Origin: JACOTV01 sp964579395
GTDB taxonomy: Bacteria > Patescibacteriota > Microgenomatia > UBA1406 > GWC2-37-13
Assembly: GCA_964579395.1 (NCBI GenBank)
Contig: CAZOFT010000002.1
Coordinates: 62,001 to 126,000 of the forward strand
Direction: 5' to 3'
DNA length: 64,000 nt
Shown one piece after another: positions 18,069-24,391 of the stretch (its first letter is position 1; every line of letters begins with the position of its first letter). Position numbers and translations under genes: made by a program. Below the pieces are notes generated by a model. That model saw only the letters and a list, made by a program, of their open reading frames with translations. It was not told where the DNA came from and did not search any database.

Positions 18069-18614
18069 TTATGTGACTGCGTACTTGACGAGAACCCCTC
18101 CGGTTTTGAGTGTTTTTTCCTCACGAAGGTTGAGCTTTTGGTAGGGAGCTCCTTCGGCAAAGAGCTTTCTTCCCCGACCCAAAAAGACCGGTGCAATGCA
18201 CAGGCGATATTCATCAAACAGTCCTGCTTTCATGAGTGCGGCAGACAGAACGCTGCCACCAAACACAAACAAGTTGCCACTGCCTTCTTTTTTCAGTTTT
18301 GCAATCTCAGACTCTGCGTCGCGCACGATAGTGGTGTTTGCCCAGTCGGCAGTTTGTATGGTTGTTGAGCAGACGATTTTTTGCATGGTATTGAGGCGAT
18401 CGGCTATCTCACCTGTTTCTTTTTTCCAATACTCGGCCATTCCCTGATAGGTGTGTTTACCATAGATAACCATGTCTGCAGTGTCCAGTTGTTCGCGGCT
18501 GAACTGCTCCAACTCCTCTCCCCATACCAGGCTATGAAATGCCAAGTCCCACGGTTTTTCGCCTTCAAAATAGCCATCAAGCGTGATGACATTCCACATA
18601 ATTAGGTTTCTCAT
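18069..18614 (-). CDS. Dihydrofolate-reductase-fold protein (RibD C-terminal/YyaP-like)
   Basis: 181 residues starting at the ATG at 18614, chosen because a TACACT/TATACA -10 lies 6-8 nt upstream. Motifs are RNLIMWNVITLDGYFEGEKPWDL at the N-terminus, MVIYGKHTYQGMAEYW, FVFGGSVLSAALMKAGLFDEYRL, and APVFLGRGRKLF, the pattern of the RibD_C family (PF01872). These proteins bind NADPH, but most, including the stand-alone YyaP type, have no proven substrate. True folate reduction is possible because Patescibacteria often lack a classical folA, but this is speculative. The gene converges on the tRNA-Arg with 9 bp between them. Confidence 0.85.
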   Translation of the reverse strand: MRNLIMWNVITLDGYFEGEKPWDLAFHSLVWGEELEQFSREQLDTADMVIYGKHTYQGMAEYWKKETGEIADRLNTMQKIVCSTTIQTADWANTTIVRDAESEIAKLKKEGSGNLFVFGGSVLSAALMKAGLFDEYRLCIAPVFLGRGRKLFAEGAPYQKLNLREEKTLKTGGVLVKYAVT

Positions 18615-18676
18615 GAAGATAGTGTATAGGTATCGATATTCAATTATCAACAACGCGATTTGTATATCGAGCAGAG

Positions 18677-19048
18677 TTATGCAGCGTTTTTTGGGGAGGT
18701 TTTGTCAATCTGCGCTTTCCAGTAGAGGATTATTGCATCGACTAAATCCATAGGGATTTCTGTATCGAGGGGGAATTGTGCGGTGCCGCGCCCGGCGAGA
18801 TATGGCTCGAGTTTGTTTGTCAGGGTGCCAAGCGATCGAGGGGTCGGATAAAAACCGATATGGTTTTTGTATCCGGCAAAATACACCAGGTTCGTGTTTT
18901 TATAGGTAAACGTGGGCATGTTGTATTTGATTGTTTCTTCTGCTTCAGGCACAAGGGCGTTGACTCTGGTTCTGAGTTGGCTCAGTTTTTCTTGCGTCTC
19001 GGGGGGGAATGATTTGATGTAGGTATCGATTGAAGAAGGAGCTTTCAT
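18677..19048 (-). CDS. DUF1801/YdhG-like protein
   Basis: 123 residues from the ATG at 19048; a TACAAT -10 ends 8 nt upstream, ruling out the longer frame that runs through the tRNA-Gly gene. The sequence has SIDTYIKSFPPETQEKLSQL, EAEETIKYNMPTFTYKNTNLVYFAGYKNHIGFYP, and a C-terminal segment PMDLVDAIILYWKAQID, matching the YdhG/YjhG/YjdI family (DUF1801, SufE-frataxin-like fold). The family is linked loosely to iron binding and small-molecule stress, with no proven activity. There is no sign of an operon: it has its own promoter, between the RibD_C gene and a tRNA. Confidence 0.85.
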   Translation of the reverse strand: MKAPSSIDTYIKSFPPETQEKLSQLRTRVNALVPEAEETIKYNMPTFTYKNTNLVYFAGYKNHIGFYPTPRSLGTLTNKLEPYLAGRGTAQFPLDTEIPMDLVDAIILYWKAQIDKTSPKNAA

Positions 19049-19056
19049 GCGAACGT

Positions 19057-19062
19057 ATTGTA
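19057..19062 (-). promoter_or_regulatory. -10 element TACAAT, leaderless start of DUF1801 gene
   Basis: Minus-strand TACAAT ends 8 nt before the ATG at 19048; no Shine-Dalgarno site lies between them. Confidence 0.6.
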
Positions 19063-19082
19063 TATGATACGGAAAAAATGGG

Positions 19083-19153
19083 AGCGGGTGAAGGGAATCG
19101 AACCCTCGGCTCGTCCTTGGCAAGGACGCATTGTACCACTCAACTACACCCGC
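19083..19153 (-). tRNA. tRNA-Gly (anticodon GCC)
   Basis: On the minus strand, acceptor GCGGGTG/CACCCGC, anticodon stem CGTCC/GGACG with loop TTGCCAA (anticodon GCC), and T-arm GAGGGTTCGATTCCCTT. The discriminator is T; CCA is not encoded. An extended -10 (TGC-TATACT at 19174-19169) lies 15 nt upstream. Confidence 0.94.
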
Positions 19154-19168
19154 TTGAGTACAGCCCCA

Positions 19169-19177
19169 AGTATAGCA
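19169..19177 (-). promoter_or_regulatory. Extended -10 (TGC-TATACT) of tRNA-Gly
   Basis: TATACT preceded by TGC on the minus strand, 15 nt upstream of the mature tRNA 5' end, giving a predicted leader of about 8 nt. Confidence 0.6.
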
Positions 19178-19204
19178 CACGGATTGTGCTGTTGACAAGA
19201 ATTG

Positions 19205-19213
19205 TGGTATAGT
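19205..19213 (+). promoter_or_regulatory. Extended -10 (TGG-TATAGT), leaderless start
   Basis: TGG-TATAGT ends 8 nt before the ATG at 19222. A TTGACA lies only 10 bp further upstream and is too close to act as its -35. Confidence 0.65.
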
Positions 19214-19221
19214 AGGGGTAT

Positions 19222-19827
19222 ATGGCAACTACAACTACAAAATCAACCACAAAAAAAACTACGACCCGTCGTGCCGCTCCTAAAAAGAAAGTGGAAGCCC
19301 AAATTGATTTGGGAAAAACGAAAGCACAGGTGATGCAGGCGGTTGAGCAGACGCGTGAAAAAGTCGATGAGATTATGGATACACCCGAAGCGAAAAAAGC
19401 AGTAACTGCTGTGAAAAAAGGAGTTGCCATGGCCCAGAAAGAAGCGAAAAAAGTCGCCACCAGAAAAGATGTGAAAAAAGCAGTTTCCACTGCAAAGAAA
19501 AAAACAACTGAAGCGAAAAAAACAGCAGAAAAAGCAGTTGCTGATGCTGAGCAAAAACGTCGTGAACTGGCTGCCCGCGAAGATGTCAAAGAAACTGTTG
19601 AAACGATTCAGGTCAAAGGCTCGCAGCTTGTAGATAAGGTGCGTGAACTTATCAAAGCCGGCAATGTTCGCCGCATCATCATCAAGGATAAAAACGGTAA
19701 GTCTATTGCCGAGTTCCCGCTGACATTCGGTGTGATCGGAGCAGCTGCGCTCCTGCCGCTTGCTGCGGTTGCAACAATTGCAGCGCTCATCACCGAGTGC
19801 ACAATCACCGTCATTCGGGAAAAATAA
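19222..19827 (+). CDS. Histone-H1-like Lys/Ala-rich protein with C-terminal DUF4342 domain
   Basis: 201 residues. Residues 1-25 are Thr/Lys/Arg-rich and disordered. Residues 26-130 are a Lys/Ala/Glu-rich helical region with repeated KKAV/KKAT blocks, like eukaryotic H1 tails and chlamydial Hc proteins. Residues 131-201 form a DUF4342 domain: LVDKVRELIKAGNVRRIIIKD, then a hydrophobic stretch FGVIGAAALLPLAAVATIAAL, then a short tail. The hydrophobic segment could be a membrane span, so the protein may tether a basic, nucleic-acid-binding tail to the membrane. DNA binding is inferred from composition only. It has its own strong extended -10 promoter. Confidence 0.75.
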   Translation: MATTTTKSTTKKTTTRRAAPKKKVEAQIDLGKTKAQVMQAVEQTREKVDEIMDTPEAKKAVTAVKKGVAMAQKEAKKVATRKDVKKAVSTAKKKTTEAKKTAEKAVADAEQKRRELAAREDVKETVETIQVKGSQLVDKVRELIKAGNVRRIIIKDKNGKSIAEFPLTFGVIGAAALLPLAAVATIAALITECTITVIREK

Positions 19828-19862
19828 TTCTTCGCCATGCCGTACCAAAACGGCGTGTAGTT

Positions 19863-19871
19863 TGCTATACT
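19863..19871 (+). promoter_or_regulatory. Extended -10 (TGC-TATACT) of the tRNA Ile-Phe-Ala group
   Basis: TGC-TATACT ends 16 nt before the tRNA-Ile 5' end. No comparable promoter with suitable spacing precedes the next two tRNAs, so the three are probably one transcript. Confidence 0.6.
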
Positions 19872-19887
19872 GTCCCTTGTAACGCAA

Positions 19888-19960
19888 GGGCCGGTAGCTC
19901 AGCGGTTAGAGCACTACTCTTATAAAGTAGGGGTCGACGGTTCAATTCCATCCCGGCCCA
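19888..19960 (+). tRNA. tRNA-Ile (anticodon UAU)
   Basis: Acceptor GGGCCGG/CCGGCCC, D-arm AGCTCAGCGGTTAGAGC, anticodon stem CTACT/AGTAG with loop CTTATAA, anticodon TAT, which reads AUA directly. T-arm ACGGTTCAATTCCAT is slightly imperfect. The discriminator is A; CCA is not encoded. Most bacteria read AUA with a CAU anticodon modified by TilS, so this is an uncommon species. Confidence 0.92.
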
Positions 19961-19984
19961 CCTGTCGCAATTGCGTCTATAATA

Positions 19985-20057
19985 GCGGAGATAGCCAAGG
20001 TGGTCACGGCGGGGGTCTGAAAAACCTCAGATGTCAGTTCGACTCTGACTCTCCGCA
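19985..20057 (+). tRNA. tRNA-Phe (anticodon GAA)
   Basis: Acceptor GCGGAGA/TCTCCGC, D-stem GCC/GGC, anticodon stem GGGGT/ACCTC (one G-T pair) with loop CTGAAAA, anticodon GAA. T-arm GTCAG-TTCGACT-CTGAC. Discriminator A; CCA is not encoded. Starts 24 nt after tRNA-Ile. Confidence 0.92.
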
Positions 20058-20074
20058 CCCTTCTTTTTGTGCCA

Positions 20075-20145
20075 GGGCCCGGAGTTAGACGGTACAACGC
20101 CGCATTCGCATTGCGGAGGAGGCAGTTCAATTCTGCTCGGGTCCA
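20075..20145 (+). tRNA. tRNA-Ala (anticodon CGC)
   Basis: Acceptor GGGCCCG pairs with CGGGTCC, leaving a G3-U70 wobble, the identity element of tRNA-Ala. Anticodon stem CCGCA/TGCGG, loop TTCGCAT, anticodon CGC, which reads GCG. Discriminator A; CCA is not encoded. It ends 2 bp before the stop of the convergent photolyase gene. Confidence 0.93.
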
Positions 20146-20147
20146 CA

Positions 20148-21536
20148 CTACACAGAATACTTTTTGATATACGCTTCAATATCAAACTTTTTCTTAGCTC
20201 CTGATTCGGCCATGTAGCGCACAGTGCCGTAGATGTCGCGCTCAAACCACGGGCGATCATGCAGTCCCGCTATGCTCCACAAGATTCCTACATAGCCATT
20301 GGGATCGCGCCCATCCATTTCATACGTGTCATTGAGTTGGACAGCGTACGTGATGGCGGTTGCGGCATCCGGCGTCCACTCCAGTATTTTTTTCGCCCAA
20401 TACATGCGCAGGTAGCCGTGCATTTTTCCTTCGCGCACCATCTGCAATTGTGCCGCATTCCACAGTTGATCATGGGTCTTTCCCTGTTCTAATTCTTTGT
20501 ACGAATACGTGTAGTCTCTGGTGTCTTTTGCATGTGCGGCAAGGGTCTCGCGTGCCCAGTCGGGCGCTCCGTGGAGGGTGTCATACTGCTTGTTGTAGGT
20601 GCAAAAATTGTCTGACAGCTCGCGCCGCACAATAAGCTCTTCCAGAAAAGCAGCGACATTCTCATCCACACACAGTGAGCGCTGGGTGATCTTCGGTCCG
20701 ATTTGCAGGTGTTGTCCGGTCTGCTCCAGAGTATGGTGGGCGACATATTGCGCGCTGATGTGCCCAAAGTGCAGATAGGGTGACAGTCCCGATTGGCCAT
20801 CTGCCGTGGCGTCATTACGATCCGTGTCGTACGACTGTATGTGGTTTTTCACAAATGACTGCAGTTGATGTGCCGCTGCTTTTGCCCCCGATTTCAAGGA
20901 AAGTGCGGCATCGGCATACGGTTTGAGCAGCTCCTCCCAATCAATCGGTTCAGTCTTCGGAGGATGCGATTGTTTTTTCAGGGCGGGGTACGGTGTGAGA
21001 TAGTCTTTCAGCAGTTTGTGTATCTTGGGGCGGATCGTGTAGGCTGCCCACTCCTGTTTTTGACTGGTGATCCATACCGGAATGACATTGTGTGCATCGA
21101 CGGTGTATGAGGGGATCTGTGGATGCGCTTTTGCGATGTGGCGGCGCACTGTCTGGGGTCCGCGAAGCGGCGAGTAGTCGCAGTAGAGAGCAGCCGGATC
21201 ATATTTGGTTACCATCTGTTTTATAGCGCCCTGATAATCATCGTGATAGAGCACAAACGGAATGCCGTGCTGATCAAGTTCTTCTGCAGTCTCCCGGAGT
21301 CCCTCCAACATAAACCGGTAGTGGCGCGCCTGCGCATTTTTCACGCCGCCTTTGTAGAAAATAAACGTGACGATCAGAGGAAGTCCCAAGTGTTGTGCAT
21401 GTGCTTGCGCTTCAAGAAGCGCCCAGTTGGCTTGTGCGCGCTGATCCCGCGACATGAGATATATCACACACTTTCCGTTACGTGGTTCGGGATCATTCAG
21501 TTTGCGGCTGCGTTTTGAGGAGGTGAACTCTGACAT
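20148..21536 (-). CDS. phr: Class II CPD photolyase
   Basis: 462 residues from the ATG at 21536, where a TATACT -10 ends 9 nt upstream; the longer open frame runs through a repeat region and is rejected. Class II signatures: YLMSRDQRAQANWALLEAQ at the N-terminus, FMLEGLRETAEELDQHGIPF, the FAD-binding region with VRRELSDNFCTYN, and the diagnostic C-terminal LRMYWAKKILEW, AVQLNDTYEMDGRDPNGYVG and WSIAGLHDRPW. The enzyme splits cyclobutane pyrimidine dimers using blue light and FADH-. The presence of a light-dependent enzyme suggests at least occasional exposure to sunlight. Upstream lies an unusual repeat structure described separately. Confidence 0.94.
   Translation of the reverse strand: MSEFTSSKRSRKLNDPEPRNGKCVIYLMSRDQRAQANWALLEAQAHAQHLGLPLIVTFIFYKGGVKNAQARHYRFMLEGLRETAEELDQHGIPFVLYHDDYQGAIKQMVTKYDPAALYCDYSPLRGPQTVRRHIAKAHPQIPSYTVDAHNVIPVWITSQKQEWAAYTIRPKIHKLLKDYLTPYPALKKQSHPPKTEPIDWEELLKPYADAALSLKSGAKAAAHQLQSFVKNHIQSYDTDRNDATADGQSGLSPYLHFGHISAQYVAHHTLEQTGQHLQIGPKITQRSLCVDENVAAFLEELIVRRELSDNFCTYNKQYDTLHGAPDWARETLAAHAKDTRDYTYSYKELEQGKTHDQLWNAAQLQMVREGKMHGYLRMYWAKKILEWTPDAATAITYAVQLNDTYEMDGRDPNGYVGILWSIAGLHDRPWFERDIYGTVRYMAESGAKKKFDIEAYIKKYSV
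21495..21521. repeat. 27 bp direct repeat, copy 1 (inside the photolyase 5' coding region)
   Basis: Matches 21661-21687 with one mismatch in 27. This copy encodes the SSKRSRKLN segment near the photolyase N-terminus. Confidence 0.85.
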
Positions 21537-21545
21537 GCTGTGTAT

Positions 21546-21551
21546 AGTATA
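21546..21551 (-). promoter_or_regulatory. -10 element TATACT of the photolyase gene
   Basis: Minus-strand TATACT ends 9 nt before the ATG at 21536, predicting a very short or absent leader. Confidence 0.55.
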
Positions 21552-21558
21552 AATGGTT

Positions 21559-21638
21559 CGGGTAGTTATTTTCTTCCGGCGGACCCCTTCCTTCTTGTGG
21601 TGTATGGATCCCTCCACAGTCAGAAAAGTAACTACCCG
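21559..21638. repeat. Imperfect inverted repeat upstream of photolyase
   Basis: Arms 21559-21574 and 21622-21638 are complementary over 16 bases with one bulge (CGGGTAGTTA...TTTTCT against its complement), around a 47 nt spacer. It lies just upstream of the -10 and between the two 27 bp direct repeats. Confidence 0.8.
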
Positions 21639-21660
21639 GGAAAAAAGCTGATTCGTTATT

Positions 21661-21687
21661 ATTGAGTTTGCGGCTGCGTTTTGAGGA
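21661..21687. repeat. 27 bp direct repeat, copy 2 (upstream of photolyase)
   Basis: Second copy of the photolyase N-terminal coding segment, in the same orientation, 166 bp further upstream. It would read SSKRSRKLN in a short 69-codon frame whose later part is unrelated to photolyase. Confidence 0.85.
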
Positions 21688-21835
21688 TTGAAACGGTGGC
21701 ATAATGCTGATGACAGTATAATATGTTTTTTGTGCGGTATTTTTTGTTCCACGTTCCTAAGTCACAAAAGAGCACCGCACGGGGAGTAGCTCAAAATCTT
21801 GCATATCCTTTAGACACAGGTGTGTAAGGCATTTA

Positions 21836-23179
21836 TTACAAGTCTCCCGTTATGGTGATGACCGGTGCGGGGGTGCTGCGGAAAAACTCATTCCACTGCA
21901 GTATGTGATCTGCTGTCACAGTCAGTGCACGTTCTCTCAGAAGCTTTGCATCAAGCACCGTGTCATACCACTCGAGGCCTTTTTCAAGAAGCCACAGGCA
22001 GTAATCAGTTGCAATAGGATTGGCGAGCTGTCTTTTTTTCTCCTTCTCGGTAATCTGAGCAAATGCCGCAGTATCATCGGTAAAGAGCACATCGTTCATC
22101 TCCCCCTCGATTCGTGCCAGTAGCGCTCGCAACTCTTTTTCATTTTTGTGCGACGTATCAAACTGGATGACAAACAGTTTTTTCTCAAAAAGTCCGTAGT
22201 TGTGTGCATACGCCAGATAGCCGATGCCGTGTTCGCGTGCGTACTTGTGTACTTTCTCATGGAGGTAGCTGGTGTAGAGATTCAGTGCTGTTGAGGCGGT
22301 TGAAAAGGGAAGCGCATCCATATGCCATACAAAGGTGATGCTGGCATAGTTGTTTTTCAGCCCGGTCTGGTGGGTGGTGATTCGCTCGGTCGCGCCTTCT
22401 TGAATGCTGTCCAGAAGGGTCCAGTCCAGGGTGCGCTTCAAATCAGTAGTGGGATATTGCTCAAGAAGCGGCTCAAGCTGCGTGAGGTAGGTAGTCAAGG
22501 TTTTGGGGTTACCATGATTGTATACTTGGGCCGTCACCAGGGGCGCACTGCAGATCTCACCGGCCACGCGCTGCAGTACCGGCGCATCGATTCTGTCAAG
22601 CGATTCATGGGTGCCTGCAGTCTCCGCCAAAAGCGGATTGCCGGGCGCAAGCACTGCCTCCAGCAGGTGGCGACGATTGTGCCAGTTGTGATCGGCCAGG
22701 TTTCTGTCGATTTCGTTTTTGATGATCTCGCGCTCTGAGTCGACCGTGGCCTTCAAGTCATCATACCCAGCAGTGGGGTTCTCCAGGCGCTTCATGATCT
22801 GAGCCGTGATTGCGCACACACCGTACCCATCTATATCAGGAGCCAACGCGCCGGACATGTGCTCGGTCATGTTGTAGTAGCTGGTTGATGCATTCAGGCT
22901 CACATCGATTGATTCGGCGTAAGTACGAAGCGGCTTGTTGATAAGGTGCTCCAAAAAATGCAACTCACCGATCGTATCTTCCCGGTCAAAATGCGAGCCG
23001 GTGTCAAAGCTGATGTCGACTTCGGCAGTGGTAGAATTGGGATCGCGTCCGGAGGCACCGATTATTGACGCACCGTTTTTGAGCTTTTTGTATAGAAGAT
23101 GCTGACTGCTCAGGTATGTATCCAGTCGGTCATCGGGCACCACAAGAGGAGTAAGGTGGTCGGGGAGTGTGTGGGTCAT
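21836..23179 (-). CDS. M16-family zinc metallopeptidase-like protein
   Basis: 447 residues. The inverted zinc motif HFLEH is at about 74-78 (His74, Glu77, His78), preceded by SFDTGSHFDREDTIGE as in M16 enzymes. The acidic stretch SEREIIKNEIDRN near 148-160 can give the third zinc ligand, so the N-terminal half appears active. The C-terminal half resembles the inactive M16_C partner domain. The length matches one half of a pitrilysin, as in the two-domain M16B proteins that cut peptides or signal sequences. Its start overlaps the stop of the small basic protein upstream by 4 bp (ATGA). The substrate is unknown. Confidence 0.82.
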   Translation of the reverse strand: MTHTLPDHLTPLVVPDDRLDTYLSSQHLLYKKLKNGASIIGASGRDPNSTTAEVDISFDTGSHFDREDTIGELHFLEHLINKPLRTYAESIDVSLNASTSYYNMTEHMSGALAPDIDGYGVCAITAQIMKRLENPTAGYDDLKATVDSEREIIKNEIDRNLADHNWHNRRHLLEAVLAPGNPLLAETAGTHESLDRIDAPVLQRVAGEICSAPLVTAQVYNHGNPKTLTTYLTQLEPLLEQYPTTDLKRTLDWTLLDSIQEGATERITTHQTGLKNNYASITFVWHMDALPFSTASTALNLYTSYLHEKVHKYAREHGIGYLAYAHNYGLFEKKLFVIQFDTSHKNEKELRALLARIEGEMNDVLFTDDTAAFAQITEKEKKRQLANPIATDYCLWLLEKGLEWYDTVLDAKLLRERALTVTADHILQWNEFFRSTPAPVITITGDL

Positions 23180-23448
23180 TTGGCCTTCCCCTTCTTTTTG
23201 CCCAGCTGCGCCCGCACCTGATTTTCTGCCATATCAACAACATTATCGACCACGTCCGCGCTGATCAAGGTGTCCAGGATGTTGCCTTTGAGACGCTTGG
23301 ATTTGTACGCGTTGGCACGTACCTTTACCTGATCGCCGATCGCATCGATGATGTCGCCCGAGGATTTTTTACTCGATTTCTTACCGGTTTTCTTGGAAGA
23401 AGAACTGCCGGAAACCGCCGATTGAATCAGATCGCTAATAAGTGACAT
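23176..23448 (-). CDS. Small basic protein of unknown function
   Basis: 90 residues, strongly basic, with a Ser/Lys-rich block SSSSKKTGKKSSKKSSGD at about 15-32 and a Lys-rich C-terminal tail KKKGKAK. Between them is a helical region DQVKVRANAYKSKRLKGN. No family is recognised and there is no membrane span. Its coupling to the M16 peptidase gene by a 4 bp overlap suggests a functional link, for example as substrate, inhibitor or partner, but nothing in the sequence decides this. Composition would also allow nucleic-acid binding. Confidence 0.6.
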   Translation of the reverse strand: MSLISDLIQSAVSGSSSSKKTGKKSSKKSSGDIIDAIGDQVKVRANAYKSKRLKGNILDTLISADVVDNVVDMAENQVRAQLGKKKGKAK

Positions 23449-23478
23449 ATCTTCCTATGATAACATGCGAAGCCTAAG

Positions 23479-24096
23479 TTATTTCACTGTAAGCACCTGT
23501 GTGTTCGGATAACAAACGGGTGCACCAGACCCTGCCACCTTTTTCTTAAACAAGATTAAATCAAACTGGCGCGATTCATTAGAGCCTTTTAGCTTTTCTA
23601 TCGATTCTTTATTAAGTAGCGACATGTCTGTAACCAAAACCAGCCTTCCTTTTGAATCAATCGTGTTTAAGGTATTCCCCTTTTTAACTTGTTCAGTCAA
23701 CTGGTCTGTAAAAAATTTTGCTCCGCTGGTTACAGTAATAGCTTCACATGTTGCAGTTGCTCCCCAGGCGGATTTTATTATCCTTGTATAGAATCCTTTG
23801 ACAGTAGCTACTCCATAGTGATCCGGATCTTGTGTTGATGCAACTATGCATTCATCTGTGGTGCAGGTTTCATTTTGGAGTGTATACGCGGGAGAAAATT
23901 TTGGTGAGTTTGATTTGGTTTCGTTGATTTGTCGTAATTGCGAGCTTAGATCGTTATTAGTTTTTTGAAGCTCTTGTATGTGTAATCCAACATAGAATAT
24001 GACGCCAAGACATATGGGAATAAGGAAAATTATTGCTGCCATGAAGTTGGCCTTTCGCCGTATGTAGGTAATATTTACATTTTCGATTTTTTCCAT
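23479..24096 (-). CDS. Membrane-anchored protein with coiled coil, unknown function
   Basis: 205 residues. A short cytoplasmic N-terminus with an Arg/Lys patch (YIRRKANF) leads to one membrane span (about 18-40), then a coiled coil HIQELQKTNNDLSSQLRQINE (about 43-65). An extracytoplasmic domain follows with four Cys residues: two close together (CTTDEC) and later ones in ATCEAIT and PVCYPNT, which could form disulfides outside the cell. No known family. The start is firm because an extended -10 (TGC-TATCAT) ends 6 nt upstream of the ATG. It is a lone transcription unit. Confidence 0.7.
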   Translation of the reverse strand: MEKIENVNITYIRRKANFMAAIIFLIPICLGVIFYVGLHIQELQKTNNDLSSQLRQINETKSNSPKFSPAYTLQNETCTTDECIVASTQDPDHYGVATVKGFYTRIIKSAWGATATCEAITVTSGAKFFTDQLTEQVKKGNTLNTIDSKGRLVLVTDMSLLNKESIEKLKGSNESRQFDLILFKKKVAGSGAPVCYPNTQVLTVK

Positions 24097-24102
24097 ACTA
24101 TG

Positions 24103-24111
24103 ATGATAGCA
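24103..24111 (-). promoter_or_regulatory. Extended -10 (TGC-TATCAT), leaderless start
   Basis: On the minus strand TGC-TATCAT ends 6 nt before the ATG at 24096, the spacing expected if transcription begins on the start codon. Confidence 0.6.
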
Positions 24112-24146
24112 TACAGCCTTGGCTTGAGCGTACGCTGAAAATGGGG

Positions 24147-24152
24147 TACAAT
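24147..24152 (+). promoter_or_regulatory. -10 element TACAAT of tRNA-Cys
   Basis: TACAAT ends 17 nt before the tRNA-Cys 5' end, predicting a leader of about 10 nt for processing. Confidence 0.5.
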
Positions 24153-24169
24153 AGGGGTTGCCCGAACAA

Positions 24170-24241
24170 GGCGCGTTGGCGAAGTGGTAACGCGGCGGTC
24201 TGCAAAACCGCTATGCACCGGTTCAATTCCGGTACGCGCCT
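24170..24241 (+). tRNA. tRNA-Cys (anticodon GCA)
   Basis: Acceptor GGCGCGT/ACGCGCC, anticodon stem GCGGT/ACCGC with loop CTGCAAA, anticodon GCA, T-arm CCGGTTCAATTCCGG. Discriminator T, which is usual for neither Gly nor Ser but known for Cys (U73). CCA is not encoded. Confidence 0.94.
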
Positions 24242-24253
24242 CCCTATATAGAC

Positions 24254-24262
24254 TGCTATAAT
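24254..24262 (+). promoter_or_regulatory. Extended -10 (TGC-TATAAT) of tRNA-Ser
   Basis: A consensus extended -10 ends 12 nt before the tRNA-Ser 5' end, giving tRNA-Ser its own promoter with a leader of about 6 nt. Confidence 0.65.
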
Positions 24263-24274
24263 AGGGAGAACCAA

Positions 24275-24361
24275 GGAGAGGTGTCGGAGCGGTTGATCGA
24301 GCTAGTCTTGAAAACTAGTATGGCAGCAATGTCATCGGGGGTTCGAATCCCCCCCTCTCCG
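24275..24361 (+). tRNA. tRNA-Ser (anticodon UGA)
   Basis: Class II tRNA of 87 nt with a long variable arm. Acceptor GGAGAGG/CCTCTCC, anticodon stem CTAGT/ACTAG with loop CTTGAAA, anticodon TGA, reading UCA. Discriminator G73 is the Ser identity base. CCA is not encoded. Confidence 0.94.
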
Positions 24362-24376
24362 CAGGAAAAAACAATC

Positions 24377-24385
24377 TGCTACAAT
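24377..24385 (+). promoter_or_regulatory. Extended -10 (TGC-TACAAT) of the MazG-like gene
   Basis: Ends 6 nt before the ATG at 24392, so the promoter and start codon look intact even though the frame is broken 13 codons later. Confidence 0.6.
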
Positions 24386-24391
24386 GCGAGT

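Noticed and set aside
19192..19197. TTGACA as the -35 of the H1-like gene
   Set aside because: Only 10 bp from the -10, far short of 16-18 bp; the extended -10 probably suffices.
19978..19983. TATAAT just before tRNA-Phe
   Set aside because: It ends 1 nt before the mature 5' end, so transcription from it would start inside the tRNA; more likely chance within a tRNA Ile-Phe-Ala transcript.
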